A stretch of DNA of 64,000 nucleotides, taken from the NCBI GenBank assembly GCA_905178155.1, contig CAJINV010000030.1, positions 111,727 through 175,726 of the forward strand. Direction: 5' to 3'. The translations under genes were made by a program, and so were the position numbers. This document shows positions 11,145 to 21,775 of the stretch, piece by piece (position 1 is the stretch's first letter; each line of letters opens with the position of its first letter). Source of the stretch: Amoebophrya sp. A120. Taxonomy: Eukaryota; Sar; Dinophyceae; Syndiniales; Amoebophryaceae. The notes beneath the pieces were generated by a model that was not told the DNA's origin, did no database searches, and was given only the letters and a program-made list of their open reading frames with translations.

Positions 11145-14100
11145 ATGGCACTGCAGCAACCGAACCCACCGTGCGGGGACGACTTGGCTTTGTTGTTGTC
11201 GAAAATTGTACTGCATTTGCCGTACGACGCCAGTGCAGTGGATCCGGAATTCGCCTCCTACCTTCGCGAAAACGCATTGACGTGTGTTGTGGTCGGGAAA
11301 TGGCAGACCAGCAACCTCGAGCAACTGAAAAACCACAGTCTGGCTGCGAAAGCAGCCGGCTTGGCAACGAGAACAAGTGCTGGTGGCGGCATCGATCGCA
11401 ACAACCCGTTCGCGCGGGCGGGGCAAAAGGCGGGCAACGCGGATTCCACCCCCGCAGCGTCGGAAGGGGGCGTCGCGTACTACTGCAGCCGTGTGCAGTC
11501 CCGCAGCTTCGGTTTGTCCATGGTCGCGGTGAAGCAGATTTCGGGTTCCAAAACCGCCACTTCCAAGACGGAGGAGCCCGCGTACCTGGAGCGCAAGCGG
11601 CTGCAGGTGCTGCGTATCCAGTGCAAAAGTATCGTTGCAATTGCTTTTATGCATTACAAATCTTTTTTGTAAGGCAAATCCGCATTACAAATTCAATTTG
11701 TAATGCTGAGCCAATGTGTATTGCAATTTCTACTAGTACGATACTTTGCAATGCATACTGCGCCTCGCGTGGGAGGATGGGTTTCCGTTGGACCTGCGCG
11801 AGATCGGCGTGAACCCTTACACCAAAACCGTGTCCTTCACGTTGCGCGACCAGGCGCCCCTCAGCCGCGGTGCCTTTCCGTATGCAGTGCAAAAGTATCG
11901 TACTACTTCTACAACTCGTATAAAAATGCATTACAAATTTCCTCAGCATGAGAAAAAACTTTGTAATGCAGATTTACCGTACCCGTAACAAAACAATTAG
12001 TAATGCATGATTGCAATACGAGTACGATACTTTTGCAATGCATATTCCGGAGCACGAGCTGAAGCGGGCCGTCCGCGCGAGCGCCCGGGAGGAACGGGTC
12101 GCGAGGAATGAGAGGGGGAACGAAACCGCGGTAGGTGTGGCAAAAGCATCGTACTCTAGTTCTAGTAGAAATTTTTACGAATACAAATTTTTCGCAGAGA
12201 TGAAGAAATGCAATTTGTAATTCGGATTTGGGTAAGAAACAACAAGGTTTGGATTTGTCATGAGTACGATCCTTTTGCATTGCATACGCAGACCAGGCCT
12301 ACGAAATCCTGCCGCCGAAACGCGTGGCGCCATATGACAGTGCACAACTCCCCCTCCCCCTCATTTGTAATGCAAGATCCCGAATCCTCCAGCTGCTGCC
12401 TCGTAGCACTGTGTGCATGACAAATCCTGGAAGCCCAAACAACACTACACTCCAGTGCAAATTTGTCATGCAAAACCGGCATTCTTTCTAATGCTTGCAT
12501 TGCTGTTCATGCAATACAAATGAGGGGGAGGGGGAGTTGTGCACTTTTATATGCCAAGGCGGTTCTCGACGAGCTCAAGCGCCGGTGGAGGAGCGGAAGG
12601 CCGGCTGGAGGTTGACGGCCGCAAGAATCGAGTACAGCTGCAAAGTATGAAATGCAAAAGCCTCGTACTAGTATAAATTGCATGACAAATTCCCTCAGCA
12701 TGAAAAATGAAATTTGTAATGCGGATTTAGGTTAGAAGGGAGATTTGTGATGCATGATTGCGAATTACTACGAGTACGATACTTTTGCACAGGATACAAA
12801 CCGAGAGTACTAGCAGTGCTCTCGAAGGTCATCTGGTTCATTCCGACGTCGACGTGCATCTTCCCGGGCTGAACTCGACGGCTTTCCAGCAGCTTGCGTT
12901 CCCCGAACGCGGCGCCTTGTTTCTGGAATTCTACATCTTCCGACCGTCGAATAAACAACAGGTGCTGGGCGCCACGGGCGTCTCCGGGGACGTCATCTAC
13001 CACTTCAACTACACCCTGGACCTGTTCAACCTCCGGCGCCGCAGCCGCCAGAAGCTCCCCGGGGAGCTCGGTACGGTGAAAAACCCGCCACTCGCGAAGG
13101 CACCCCGGGCCACCTTCCTGGATATCAAATGCAAAAATGTCTGGGTCTGGAAACTTGTAATGCTGCGTTGGGAATAGTGAATGCTCTGTAATGCACAGGC
13201 AAGCATCAGAAATATCTGTGCTTCTTTGTGGTGCGTTTTTCGCATGACAAACTGCGTTTTTGCAGGACATGCAAAAGGGTCTCTTCTTGGACACGCATCA
13301 CAAACTTTTTGGTCATGCCAGACAAGCATGACAAACTTGCATTCTTCCAGACCCAGACATTTTTGCATTTGATACTGGACTACGGAGAGGAAAATCACGG
13401 CGACGAGCTTTGTTCCTCCCGCCCGCAGCTCTTCGTGCAGGACTGCTTTCGCGTGGAGGAGGCCCAGACCGCGCGGTGGAAAGCCAAGCCCTACCTACGA
13501 CCCTACTGCGAAGTGGAGTTGGAATCTGCAGATCACAGTTTTCAAGCGCCTCGGCAGGGACAGGAAAAAGGACCGTCAGTCGCGGCCTCATCTTCGTCCT
13601 CCAGTCAGGCGGGTCGGCGTGGAGATAAGAAGAGAGTGACGACGGGTACTTCCCAAAATTTTTCGCATTCCTGCAGCAGAGGAACACCTTCACTAGCGAA
13701 ATAAAACTAGAAATGTTTATTTTGTTTTTCATATGACGGCCATGTCATTCGGTTTGGGCTTTGCTTGACGCACCATGAAGGTTTGTTTTGTTTGTACTTA
13801 TTCATTCCTAAGTGTAAGTAGAACTTTGTGCAAAAGCTAAATTAACATAAAACTACAGCTACTGCTACACAACCGTTTTTTATATTCTAGGCACACCAGG
13901 GCGAACCGCAACGAACCCAGCGAGGAGACCTTCAGCCGGTAACTCGAACGAACTCAAGGTACCTGATGACGACGACGACCAGGACCTTTCGCATTACCCA
14001 AGCAACAGCCGCAAACCAGCCTTGATGCGGAGTAGTAGAACCAGTGCAGCGAGGACTTCGCGCCAGGCCCTGGTGAAACTCGCAAGAAAGACGGGGAGCA

Positions 14101-17100
14101 CGGCGGACACGGTCCGTAAAAAACCTTCGGGGCGCCCTATCACCGCCTCCACGGGCCGGCACCACAAGTGCTTCCGCATGGCCTGGGCGCTGGGCCGCCC
14201 GCGCGGACTCTCCTACCACTTCGGCAACAGTCGGTCCTTCCAGAAAATGCGGTTTTGGGACCTGGTTCGTTTGAAAACGATCCAGAAAACGCGGCTGCAG
14301 CAGGAGAGCCGCGGGGGAGGTGGTGCCCCCGGAATTATTGCGACAGCGGGTGCAGGAAATGGCAGCAGACGACGCTCTGGCAGGCGGCGGAGGAGCGGCG
14401 ATGAAAGCGAGCGTCGAAGCCAGAACAATGCGGAAGAACGACGTCACCACAATGAAAACGAAAATGATTTTTTCCCGTACTACGCGCACAGAAGGCATCG
14501 GGAAGAAATGGACGCAAATGCCGTGGAGAAGCTACCGTACGACGCAAACTATCCTGGGAGAAATAGCGACTGTCGTGCTCGTCGTCTGATAGTAATTGCA
14601 TGAATCTTGCATGACAGCCGTTCTTGTCTCTGTGTGTCGAATCTGCAACGCAAATTCAGTTTTTCATGATTTCTTTGTCATGCAAATCTTACTAGCACAA
14701 CAGGTTTGCAAAATGCATACGAATCATCCCTACCAGAACTCGGACGTGTACGAGTCTGCGGACCAGGTGAAGAAGTACTACTACCGTGCCATATCCTCTG
14801 CAAAAGTACCGTACTCGTGATAGGTAAATTGCGATATAGTAATTTTTGCATGACAGATTTTGATTTACTGTCATCTTACTTGTTAAATCTGCATGACAAA
14901 CTCGATGTTTCGTATGCAATCATTTGTCATGCGAAGATCAAGTAGTCAGATCTCTACTGGTGCAATACCTTTTGCAAAAATGCATACACCGGCTGGAACA
15001 ACCATCTTCTCAACCCGAATTGGTTTAGCGCGTTTCAAAAAGAGGACTGGCGCGAGCGGGAGTTTTTCGTGCAGAACGCGGCGCTGGCCGACCTCGATCC
15101 GTTTGACGGAGAGCAGGAATCCGAGCCCGACTCCGTGTTCGACGCGGATGACCGGCTCCGTGTATCAAATGCAAACATCGATCTGGGTCCTCTGCAAACT
15201 TGTGATGCGAAAATGTGGATAAATGGAATAAATCGTTCCGCATGCTGCCCAGCATGACAACGCCTTTCGTGGCCGAGAGCGCTTTCTCATAGGCAGTCTG
15301 GATCAGGTGAGTGAGACTGCGTTTCTGCATGACAAAAGAGGCTGCGACTTTTGTTGATTTTATGCAAAAGCAAAACTACAGATTTCCCAGGAATCGGAAG
15401 CTAGCATTACAAGTTTTTCAATTTTTCAGACCCAGACATACTTGCATTGGATACCACGAGCTGGACGACGAACTGGCGCACCTCGCCCAATATCGAATGC
15501 AAATGTGTCTGGGTCGGGAAAGAATGAGATTTGTGATGCATGCTTTCGATCATACAAATTACCACCTGTAGAATTGTGTATGTATTTCTCAACACGCAGC
15601 AGATTTTCAGGTAGGCATGAGAAATAACCTGTCGCACCACTGCAATTATGCTGCATCGCGGGTCATGTAAGATTTGCAGCACATCTCTCATCAATCTTCC
15701 CGACCCAGACAAGTTGGCACCGCACACCCAAGAGAGCGAGGACGACGAGCCGCTGCCCCCGCCGTTCCAAGTGCGGGAAGACCGAGCGAAGACGGCGACG
15801 CGCAACTACCTGAAGCCCTTCTTCTGGTGGGCCGTGCACCGCGCGCTCGACATGGAGGCGGCCCAGGTCGTGGTGCAAAGCTGCGTGGAGCTGGTCCGGG
15901 ACCAGGTTGTGGCGGAGGAGGAGGCCGACCTGGCGACCGCCGTGCTGGACGCCGTCGCGGACAAGGTGGCGCGGAACGTGCTGGACCTCGAGCACGGCAC
16001 CGTCGCCGACGCCTTGGTGCAGCATGCGGTGGACCGTGCGGGCGATCCAACCATATCCTGTGCAGAAGTATCGTACTCGTATTGCAAAAATCATGCATCC
16101 CGAGTCAATCCCCATTACAAATTTTATTTCTCATGCTGAGGATGAAATTTGTATATGCATTTATACGAGTACGATACTTTTGCAGTCCATAGACCAGTGG
16201 CGGCCACGATTTCGCCTCCACCGACCAGATTCTGCAGACCGTCTACGGAAACGCGGTGCACACACTGAGCAACGAGCACAAGGTGATCGCCCGGCGCACG
16301 CTCCACCGCATCTACGACACCGTGGTAGACACACTGCAACTCAACGAGGAGCAGGAGTTCGACGGAGGACAAAAGGAACAAAGCGAACCCAACGGGGGCC
16401 ACCGGAAGGAGGACCTGCTGTTTCCCAGCACCTGGGGAAACCATAAAACGCTCGGTGGAGCAGACGGGGACAGTATCTACAGCATCGACACCTCAGACCA
16501 CCAGTCCATCTGCGTTGTGGGCGACCCAGGACGCCCGAAGCTGAAGTCCGAGTTCGGCCCCTTCACGATCGGGTGCAAGGGAGTTCGCGTGGTCCGGCAT
16601 TATTTCTCCATGGCCGCGGGGGATCGCGACTCGAATTCGTCGTGCGTAGCACAAGAGGACGGAGAGGAAGAGGAAGACACTGATTTATTTCTCAGCGAGG
16701 ACCAACTGCTAGACCGGAAATACGAGGCACAGCGGCGGCGGCAACAGCGAAGACGGGACCGCCGAAGCGAGATTTCTGACGAGCGGGAGGTGCGCAAACA
16801 GGTGATGCGCAACGCGAAGAAGTTTCGGCGCGAGCTGCAGAAGCGGCTCCAGTTCCTCGGGGACGCGCACGGACTCGATATGGCGTTCTCAACTGTTACA
16901 TTCTCAACTGTTACACGGATTTGCTATGCAGAATTGCCATCAGCCTCCACACGATCAAGGTGCTTAGCATGACAAATCCTCGAAGGGCTAAGCAGCATGA
17001 TAATCCGTTCCAAATTTGTAATGCAAAACGCGCAATCTTTCCGCTTTCACATTTGCTGTTCTTGCATCACACATTCATGTAACAGTTGAGGATGTAACGT

Positions 17101-19454
17101 TTGAGAACGCCATACTCGAGCTGCGAAGCTTCGAGCACGACATCTTCGCGTCGGAGTACGGTGTTTTGAACCCGCACCGGCAGCGCCGCGGTCCTTCCGT
17201 CAAAGAGCTGGTTTGGTCCCAGGCGGTGAGGAGAGCGAGCAGTGCCGGGGCGGGGACCGGCGGAAGACGAGTGCGAACCAACTACCCTGATGATGAACCA
17301 CAAGACGAGGGTCGTATTGTGGATGGACAGAAAAACTATCGTGCAACAAACGATCGTGGCGAAGGAAAACATGGTGCTCGTGCTCCACCACGACACGGTG
17401 CGGGGAATAAGCCCGAGGTGAGGAACAAAAGCGGCTTGCAAGATGAAGTTTCTCCGGTCGACGTGCAGGGGCCGATCTACGTCACGCACGCTGCGGACGC
17501 GGTCCCGCACGAGCAGGAAGAGAAACAGGGGAAGCGGGGCAGCAATATCCTGAGTAAAAACAACGTCCCCTCTACCCCAAGGCTGTGCATCATGAAGGTA
17601 GCAAATCTGCATCATGAAGGTAGGTGGTTCTTATGCGGAGCCCCATGAGAATTGTTTTCTAGTCGACGCGCGTCGAAAATTGTGATGCTCCAATGATCAG
17701 CATAATATCTATAGATCTTTGTTGATGTGATGCTGTTGTTGTTGAAGTAGAAGCGAATAACAGGATTGCACTACGAAGCGGCCACAGAACTTGTCATGCA
17801 CAACAACCAAAGCTTGTTGATTTGTGTAGCAGATTTCCCGTCCTGACTACAAGGTGGGGACGTTTTCCCACGGGATAAGCAAGCGCGTGAACAAGCCTCC
17901 GCGTTCGGCGGGCCCGGCTGGGCGGTACGATGAAGACACGGGCCGCCCGCGGAGCTTCAGTAGCTGCTACGACCTTATGGATTGCAAAAATGTCTAGGTG
18001 TCCGGAAGAGTTAGAACTTGCATTTCTTGTTTGGCATTCCTGCTAAATCTGTGTTGCATGTTTGTGGCAGCTGCGCGGATTTTGTGTCAATGAAATGCAA
18101 AAAAGGAGTACTTTGTAATGCGGACGCGCGCTACTCACGCATGAAATAGAAAAAGCGCTGAAATAAATATTTGGCATGCGTGGCTGCACTAGGAAGACCA
18201 ATTTTGGCCATTCAGCATCACAAGTTCATTCCAGACTCAGACCACATATTTGTGATGCATAGACCTGGTAGTACAGCAACACCGCGTGCGCGCGGCGGAC
18301 GCCGAGGGAAGGCAAGGACCGGCGTATCCTGTGCAAAAGTATCGCACTCGTAGTATTTGCAATCATGCATTACAAATCTTTTGCTTAAGGTTAAGGTGAA
18401 TCCGCCGGATTACAAATTTTATTTCTCATGCTGGGGAAATTTTAATTTGTAATGCAATTTATACTCAGTACGATACTTTTGCACTGCATAGGGCGGGAAT
18501 TGCAGCAACTCGTGGTGGTCCAACGAGGAATTTTCAACCAGGCCTGGCGTTCAACCCGGATGAATTTCGCATCCTCCGAGCTAGGAATTGCAAAAGTATA
18601 AAGTAGTACCAAAGCATCGCACTGAAATTGTACTTGTAAAATTGATTATAAAGATAGTCAATCAGTTGCATCTTCTATAGTGCAAGACTTGTACTACAAG
18701 AAGTTCTTGCGTAAAAAAAAGCAATTTTTTGTCAACTACATGCCAGATCAACTAGAAGGATAGATCTGTCACGACGCATCATGCCTGGTGCGATGATCTT
18801 CACTACGAGTGTGCGATATTTTTGCAAAGGATACGAGCCGGGAGGGACCAACTCAAGATGTATCGGGAAGAGGAGGAGCAGGCGAAGGAAAGGGCGAAAA
18901 ACCTCTGTAGAAGTGCCGCGTCAAAAAAAGCCGCGGGTGGCCGGAAGACGGCGTCCAGTACTTGTTCGTTTGATAGATAGTTTCATATTTAAATCAGCTT
19001 AAAAATCGTAGAGTTGATTTGCACTGCTGGACCTGATCCTGATAGTACTGTGTATTCATTTTTCACTACGCACGATCTTCAATCAATTGTGTTTCTTGCT
19101 TGCTACGGGGCGCAGAGACCCCAGACATAGCGGTGACAGTACATGAGGTCATCGTACGTAGCAAGTTGTACTTCTTCTACAGAACTCAAGAAAATGCGCC
19201 GTATACATCAAAGTACCGAATCAGATACAACAACAAAACCAGGTTACTACGACGACCGGAAAACCTACCAGTGGGATGCCCCGGTGGACGTGTTTGGGCG
19301 CGAGAAAGCGGAGATTCTGGCACAGTACAAAGAAAACGAGAAAGCCAAAACTCGGTCCGCCGGCGGTCGTGCGGGTGGGAGTGCGGTGGCAAGCGGTTCT
19401 GCGTGGAAACTGGATCTCGGCGAGGTCGATTGGATGGCGGCACTGCAGATGTAG
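11145..19454 (+). CDS. 1,451-aa protein of unknown function, 19 exons, 16 introners
   Basis: Exons: 11145..11613, 11762..11879, 12049..12130, 12291..12331, 12556..12644, 12801..13121, 13379..13645, 13891..14530, 14724..14790, 14991..15161, 15458..15489, 15731..16052, 16196..16877, 17119..17544, 17882..17974, 18266..18323, 18495..18580, 18838..18957, 19183..19454. They total 4,356 nt, exactly 1,452 codons, with every junction phase consistent. Sixteen introns are introners removed with one copy of their 3-bp repeat; 13646..13890 (GTACTT...TTCTAG) and 18958..19182 (GTACTTG...CTACAG) are conventional. ATG starts the first open frame. No known domain was recognised. Visible features: an aromatic/basic middle (FRMAWALGRPRGLSYHFGNS), a WFSAF...FFVQN segment, a helical acidic region near nt 15840-16040, an Arg-rich coiled-coil-like stretch near 16720-16850, and a Lys/Glu-rich C-terminus. 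Part of exon 7 and the exon 8 start recur at 20770..21160. A cytoskeletal or ciliary role is a guess only. Confidence 0.85.
11614..11758. mobile_element. introner, family 1
   Basis: Between TGC repeats (11611-11613, 11759-11761). Starts GTATCCAGTGC and ends GCAATGCATAC, so no GT-AG. Removal with one repeat gives CTG C|GC, continuing L-R-L-A-W in frame. Confidence 0.9.
11880..12045. mobile_element. introner, family 1
   Basis: Between identical TCC repeats. The TIR arms match over more than 15 bases (GCAAAAGTATCGTA against its complement). Splicing restores TTT CC|G GAG. Confidence 0.9.
12131..12287. mobile_element. introner, family 1
   Basis: Flanks GCG and GCA (one mismatch). The left arm is diverged (GTAGGTGTGGCAAAAGCATC). 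Junction ACC GCG|GAC CAG keeps frame. Confidence 0.8.
12332..12552. mobile_element. introner, family 5
   Basis: Between identical GCC repeats. The TIR is pyrimidine-rich (TGCACAACTCCCCCTCCCC and complement), distinct from families 1-4. Only this excision puts the next exon in the frame reading PRRFSTSSSAGGG. Confidence 0.9.
12645..12797. mobile_element. introner, family 1
   Basis: Between identical AAA repeats. Left arm GTATGAAATGCAAAAGCCTC, right arm GAGTACGATACTTTTGCACA. Junction CAA A|CC GAG. Confidence 0.9.
13122..13375. mobile_element. introner, family 2 (best-preserved TIR)
   Basis: Between identical TGG repeats. The two TIR arms are perfect complements over about 28 bases (TATCAAATGCAAAAATGTCT onward). 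Junction CTG G|AC TAC reads FLDYGEE. Confidence 0.95.
14531..14720. mobile_element. introner, family 1, degenerate
   Basis: Identical GAA repeats, but the left arm (GCTACCGTACGACGCAAAC) has lost most similarity to the right (GTTTGCAAAATGCATAC). Frame is restored as GAG AA|T CAT. Confidence 0.7.
14791..14987. mobile_element. introner, family 1
   Basis: Flanks GCC and ACC. Arms ATATCCTCTGCAAAAGTACC and CCTTTTGCAAAAATGCATAC. Junction CGT GCC|GGC TGG. Confidence 0.8.
15162..15454. mobile_element. introner, family 2
   Basis: Flanks CGT and CAC (two mismatches). The arms are family 2 (TATCAAATGC / GCATTGGATA). Followed after only 32 exonic bases by the next introner. Confidence 0.75.
15490..15727. 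mobile_element. introner, family 2
   Basis: Identical CCA repeats. The right arm is diverged (AAGTTGGCACCGCACAC). The exon between this and the previous element, 15458..15489, is 32 nt. Junction GCC CA|A GAG. Confidence 0.85.
16053..16192. mobile_element. introner, family 1
   Basis: Identical ACC repeats. Arms ATATCCTGTGCAGAAGTATC and GATACTTTTGCAGTCCATAG. Junction CCA ACC|AGT GGC. Confidence 0.9.
16878..17115. mobile_element. introner, family 3
   Basis: Identical TCG repeats. The TIR carries a doubled motif (CTCAACTGTTACATTCTCAA then CTGTTACA; complement on the right with AACGTT). Junction CTC G|AG CTG. Confidence 0.9.
17545..17878. mobile_element. introner, family 4
   Basis: Identical GCA repeats. 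Arms CTGAGTAAAAACAACGTCCC and GGGGACGTTTTCCCACGGGA. Contains decoy GTAGG/TAG sites, but only this excision joins AGC A|AG CGC in frame. Confidence 0.88.
17975..18262. mobile_element. introner, family 2
   Basis: Identical ACC repeats. Left arm TTATGGATTGCAAAAATGTC, right end GTGATGCATAG. Junction GAC C|TG GTA. Confidence 0.88.
18324..18491. mobile_element. introner, family 1
   Basis: Identical GGC repeats. Arms GTATCCTGTGCAAAAGTATC and GATACTTTTGCACTGCATAG. Junction CCG GC|G GGA. Confidence 0.9.
18581..18834. mobile_element. introner, family 1
   Basis: Identical GAG repeats. Left CTAGGAATTGCAAAAGTATA, right TGCGATATTTTTGCAAAGGA. Junction CGA G|CC GGG. Confidence 0.88.
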
Positions 19455-20700
19455 TAAGCGAAAGCTGCTGGAAGTGGTAATGGCGTAGCTGTTATTTTTG
19501 GACAAAAGAAGGTCTGTTGCGACGCTCGTGTGAATGAAAGAAACAGAGTCTCTTGACGTTTTGTATTTTTTCTCCGTGAAAAAGAGAAAAAGGAAAAGCA
19601 GGAGTGCCTTGCTGAATAGAATACTTAAAAACACGAACTGCACATCACAAAATGAACAGTCTTTTGTGGGGAATATCTCAACTGAATGAGTTCTGTAAAT
19701 ATCGGCTGGCATCGGTGAATCAAGATCGAGTAGTTGCGCAAGACAAATTTGATCAAAGAAGAAAAAGATCGCGACCTCCAAGAAACTCACTCGAGGCCAA
19801 TATGATTCAAGTAGGTTTTCAACCTCGTGCCAATGCTCTCCCTCGGGATCGCTTGTCTTTTTTTTTAACCGTGACGATATTAACCTTCGTGATTGCATAA
19901 AGTCCGAGGAAGTAGTACTGAGGGATCAAGTGCGAGAGGGACATTACATTTTAGGCTTACTACACGCATGTTTTTTTCATTTTTTCTCAAGCAAGTCTTT
20001 TGTAGGAAATTTAATGGAAAAATGAAAATCCCGCGCCGAACGCAGTCACTTAATAAGGGCGAAGGGAGGACAACGAATATGCTGTTCATTGCCCCTACAA
20101 CTTGAGGGAAAAGTGGGAAAATTGATTTCGACCTGAATCGATAGTCTTTTGGTTTTAAAATGTATGTTAGGGCAGCAGACGGCTGTCCGGGCAGCAGTCT
20201 GCAGTAGTCTTTCGAGTTGTCTGGGGTCGTTCAGGGCTAAGGCTGCAAGAGCGGAATTTTCTACTGTCCTCGCCCTGGTAGTCGTTGTAGTAGGGTATTC
20301 AGAAGCAATAGGAAATTGCTCCTGTGCAGACCGTCGTCGTACCGGTACCGAGAGCGCCGCACAGGTGTACCTGAACCGCTCTCCTAGTTCCACCACGGCA
20401 TCATCATTTCGTTCCATCGAACTTCTTCGAGGTCAGTCAACGACGCCGACCAACCTAGCCTCAGTCAACGACGTTACCACTAGGGTATCAGGGCAGGCTA
20501 TTCCTGCCGCGCGTCGGAGGAGGGAGATGCGCCAAGCCCCGCTCGAACTAATCATCATCATTTGAGGTGGGCGGAACACAGTATTTTTGTATATAGTGCG
20601 TTCACGACTTATGGCAGATTGATAGTACGTGTACGAGTTGCTATGTTGATGCTCGCAACATTTTCTTCTCTTTGTACTTTCGAACAGACTGGTATAATAT
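19455..20700. other. intergenic, no confident gene
   Basis: Holds open frames at 19652..19900 and 20149..20565 (+) and 20046..20417 (-). None has a recognisable product, a convincing start context or introner-bounded continuation, so they are left unannotated. Confidence 0.5.
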
Positions 20701-20724
20701 TCCTCGTCAACGAACCGGTTCAGA

Positions 20725-21160
20725 TTGAGCACCAAAGGTAGTACTTCTATCTTCTTGCCCGCGGCCTTACTGGGAAGGGGAGTTGGAGTACGCGGACCAC
20801 AGTTTCCAAGCGCCTCAGCAGGGACAAGAAAGAGGATCTTCCGTCGCGGCCACTTCTCGTCCAGTCAAGTGGGTTGGTGTGGAGAGAAGTACCAGGGAAG
20901 TGACAAGAGGCACTACAAGAATTTTTCGCATTCCTGCACCAGAGAAACACCTTCAGCAGCGAAAAACTAGTAATGTTTATTTTGCACTCCATATTTTAAT
21001 TTTAGTTTTTCAAACTTGTGATTGGTCCTTGGTTTTGCTGTGTATCCCTAGGTAGTGATTCGTGCAAAAGCTAAAGCTAAATTCACATAAAACCACACAC
21101 TACAGGGCGATCAACCGCAACGAACCCAGCGAAGCCAGCATCAGCCGGTAGTAGTATGGA
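20725..21160 (+). pseudogene. duplicated fragment of the 1,451-aa gene (exons 7-8 and intervening intron)
   Basis: 20770..20985 resembles 13510..13720 (shared: GACCACAGTTTCCAAGCGCC, CGCGGCC, TTTTTCGCATTCCTGCA, AACACCTTCA, AATGTTTATTTTG). 21060..21155 resembles 13825..13940 (GTGCAAAAGCTAAA, CAACCGCAACGAACCCAGCG, TCAGCCGGTA). Upstream exons are missing, so this is a broken copy. The GTACTT donor used in the parent at 13646 is not preserved. Confidence 0.75.
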
Positions 21161-21305
21161 CGAAGTGAAGATGGTGATGCTTTGCAAAGTGCTGCGCGTC
21201 TTCATGTTGCCGGACGCCAAGGAACTGCGCCAGAAAGTCGTCAGCAAACCCTTCAACTTGAGCACCCAAGTTACTTTTATCTTCTTGCCGGCACAGGAGG
21301 TTTAG
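21157..21305 (+). pseudogene. fragment related to the 28619 gene
   Basis: Reads MVMLCKVLRVFMLPDAKELRQK, close to VMLCKGLHVFMLPDVKEVREK encoded at about 29568..29640. The similarity stops after about 25 codons and the frame ends in TAG by 21306. Abuts the preceding duplicated fragment, so this locus is a mosaic of pieces from two different genes. Confidence 0.65.
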
Positions 21306-21459
21306 TTTAGAACAGCACCAGTAGCCTGCCTTTCCCTGTGGCAGTTCCGGCAGCAGCAGTGTCACTGTGGCGGTACGGAGGCAGGAAAGGCATCTTCTAG
21401 CGGCACTACCTAGAAGAAACACTACAACGTGCCGAAAGTGGACTACATCACTGTGGAGT

Positions 21460-21775
21460 GACGGCAATTAACCGTATTCCCCTTGCTCGTTCAACATCTA
21501 CCACCTCTGCCCACCACTCTCTGGGACACGGCAGCAGAAGGATCACACGCTTCATCATCGATAGAGTCCTAGTGCTGGCCTATTGTGACAAAAAAAACCT
21601 GAACAACGGACACGGAGACCGAAACTACGGGAACACTTTGCGCGCCGGCGTGGATCCCATCTAGAGTCTCTTGAAGGAGAACAACCAGACCACCTCCTTT
21701 GAGTAACCGCAAAACCAAAAGCAGTGGGCGAAGATGCTGAACATCAACATCCGCGCTGGGGAATTCCAGGACCTG
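21460..21775 (+). repeat. duplicated leader/start segment, copy A
   Basis: Matches 28170..28400: GGGACACGGCAGCAGAAGGA, ATCACACGCTTCATCATCGA, TTTGCGCGCCGGCGTGGATC and AACCAAAAGCAGTG are common to both. This copy runs into the ATG at 21734 of the 1,038-aa gene; copy B's equivalent ATG leads to a stop. Both copies keep one open frame ending in NTLRAGVDPI-stop. Confidence 0.85.

Noticed and set aside
11618-11756. TA dinucleotide as the introner target-site duplication
   Set aside because: Most elements are flanked by TA at both ends, but keeping or removing a TA breaks frame or creates stops (for example at 39434); the 3-bp repeats immediately outside restore frame and homology.
17587-17831. GT-AG intron (GTAGGTGG...TGTGTAG)
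   Set aside because: These sites lie inside a family 4 introner; the TIR plus GCA repeats give a better border and an in-frame junction.
20046-20565. Overlapping plus and minus frames of 138 and 123 codons
   Set aside because: Opposite-strand shadows of each other with no motif, neighbouring exon or start context to choose either.
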